64,000 nucleotides of DNA. Source: JACKIP01 sp963710165 (GTDB lineage Bacteria; Pseudomonadota; Alphaproteobacteria; Micavibrionales; Micavibrionaceae). The translations under genes were made by a program, and so were the position numbers. The notes below the pieces were generated by a model that saw only the letters and a program-made list of their open reading frames with translations, was not told where the DNA came from and made no database searches. Positions 63,169 to 64,000 of this stretch are shown in pieces. Position 1 is the stretch's first letter; each line of letters starts with the position of its first letter. The stretch covers positions 1-64,000 of the forward strand of contig CAVPYZ010000005.1 of NCBI GenBank assembly GCA_963710165.1, read 5' to 3'.

Positions 63169-63416
63169 TGGTAAAAAACATACACCAAACAAGTTTGTCT
63201 AATTCATTAATTACAACTAGGCAAAGCTATACTAGATCTAAATTTAATTGAATGTGTTTGTAAGGGTAAGTGGGGCACTGACGGGGTTCATATTAAGTAT
63301 CTAAGTATATGTTTAATATCAATAAATTATTTAATATTATTAAAAGCACCCCTTAATCCACCCCCTTATTTGTTTTCTTAATCGTATTTAACCGATATGA
63401 AAAAGGAAAAAATATC
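63169..63416. other. Intergenic stretch, nothing recognised
   Basis: AT-rich, with a few short imperfect repeats of TTAATAT type near 63310-63345. No gene or hairpin terminator is seen. Confidence 0.5.
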
Positions 63417-63926
63417 ATGATTAAAAATAACGTAACGAAAATATCAGAGACAGAAAAGCCTAATACTTATGAAGGCAATAAAGAGGTTGAAGCCGCTCGC
63501 ATTGTTCTTAAAGAGAATATAGGTAAGCTTGAAACCCTGCAAGAAGGGTTGCTCAAGTTGTCACTTGATTTAGGTCTTACGTCTAGTATAGCGCAGGCCA
63601 TAAGTCTTACGGTTGACCCTGAAAATACCTTAAATGAATATTGGGGTGAGCGTAATCTCTATCGGGAGCAAGTGCGAAAATTGGAAATGGAGATTTTAGA
63701 ACTTAAGCGGGGGGAGTATCAACGCCATGAAACTTTTCATGCCTTGATCAAGCCAGTTCGGGAATTATCGGCATTGGCAGATATTCTTGATGAAAGATAT
63801 GGCTGTTATGATACGACCGATGGATGGGTGATATACCAGACAACCGAAAAAATTAAAGATTTAAAGAAACGCTATTTCAACAATTCAGAAGAAGTATTAG
63901 AAGACGATAAAGAAGGGAGGGCTTAG
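63417..63926 (+). CDS. Unknown coiled-coil protein
   Basis: A 169-residue highly helical, charged protein. Heptad patterns run at about 24-65 and 78-105 (YREQVRKLEMEILELKRGE); a region with HALIKPVRELSALADILDERYG and an acidic C-terminal tail follow. No known family, signal peptide or membrane segment is seen. AAGGAAAA precedes the ATG. Its stop codon sits in the loop of a terminator hairpin. GC content is low. Confidence 0.7.
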   Translation: MIKNNVTKISETEKPNTYEGNKEVEAARIVLKENIGKLETLQEGLLKLSLDLGLTSSIAQAISLTVDPENTLNEYWGERNLYREQVRKLEMEILELKRGEYQRHETFHALIKPVRELSALADILDERYGCYDTTDGWVIYQTTEKIKDLKKRYFNNSEEVLEDDKEGRA

Positions 63927-63940
63927 CAGCTCTCTTTTTT
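63915..63940 (+). terminator. Terminator overlapping a stop codon
   Basis: GAGGGCT at 63917-63923 pairs with AGCTCTC at 63928-63934 (one G-T pair) around loop TAGC that contains the TAG stop; TTTTTT follows. Confidence 0.75.
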
Positions 63941-64000
63941 CTTTTATTACAATCGCTATTACAATAAGCATATTAGTATGAAAATTATTTTTGATAAAAA

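Noticed and set aside
1..64000. CRISPR arrays, prophage, integrases, classical insertion sequences or rRNA genes
   Set aside because: No regularly spaced repeats, transposase or integrase motifs, phage structural genes or rRNA stretches were seen.

Overview
The window looks like the chromosome of a free-living, flagellated Gram-negative alphaproteobacterium with modest GC (roughly 40-45% by eye). Lineage markers are a PopZ/DUF2497 protein, FliX, a GTTC-N7-GTTC LexA operator, a Cys-poor alphaproteobacterial DksA and L31, a DUF4164-ZapA-6S RNA-Fau string, and a tpiA-secG-pyrG-kdsA string. lpxB and kdsA imply lipopolysaccharide and phaC implies polyhydroxyalkanoate storage. There is no rRNA operon, so I do not name a genus; a low-GC lineage near Rhodospirillales or Micavibrionales is only a guess.

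Layout. 1-4.2 kb: signalling (hybrid histidine kinase cut by the window edge, PRC-barrel protein, OmpR-type regulator, ECF sigma factor). 4-11 kb: tRNA-Asn, tRNA-Cys, pcm, popZ-like, valS, rpmE and an EpmA-like gene. 10.7-18.1 kb: central carbon metabolism (fbaA, gap, tkt) mixed with accessory genes: a membrane-anchored EndoU-type nuclease, a 460-bp GxxExxY unit with terminal inverted repeats, an HEXXH metalloprotease and a stand-alone CheD-like deamidase; then DUF4164 and zapA. 18.1-20 kb: probable 6S RNA, fau, ymdB. 20-25.3 kb: a response-regulator pair, then yebC-ruvC-ruvA-ruvB with two inserted membrane-protein genes. 25.3-31.8 kb: peptidase, two CutA-type genes, rplM-rpsI, gamma carbonic anhydrase, phaC, lpxB. 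31.8-48 kb: gltA, a diguanylate cyclase, gltX, comEC, lexA, trpC, trpD, a divergent polysaccharide deacetylase, ppiD, tpiA, secG, pyrG, kdsA. 48-51.7 kb: a CHASE histidine kinase with its response regulator, tRNA-Met and a CMP-kinase-like gene. 51.8-56.1 kb: fliX, dksA and a flgF-flgG-flgA-flgH operon behind a sigma-54-type promoter. 56-64 kb: kbp-like, parE, a two-domain secreted protein, glnA, an outer-membrane barrel and two unknown genes.

Two essential-type genes, tkt and ruvB, each carry a single-base frameshift while everything around them is intact, so sequence error is more likely than gene decay. The most interesting items are the CheD-like protein outside any chemotaxis locus (it keeps the exact Thr-Cys-His spacing), the GxxExxY unit bounded by 27-bp inverted repeats, the anchored EndoU nuclease directly behind fbaA, the tandem CutA paralogues, and the LexA and sigma-54 sites that can be read directly. 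I saw no CRISPR array, prophage, integrase or classical insertion sequence.
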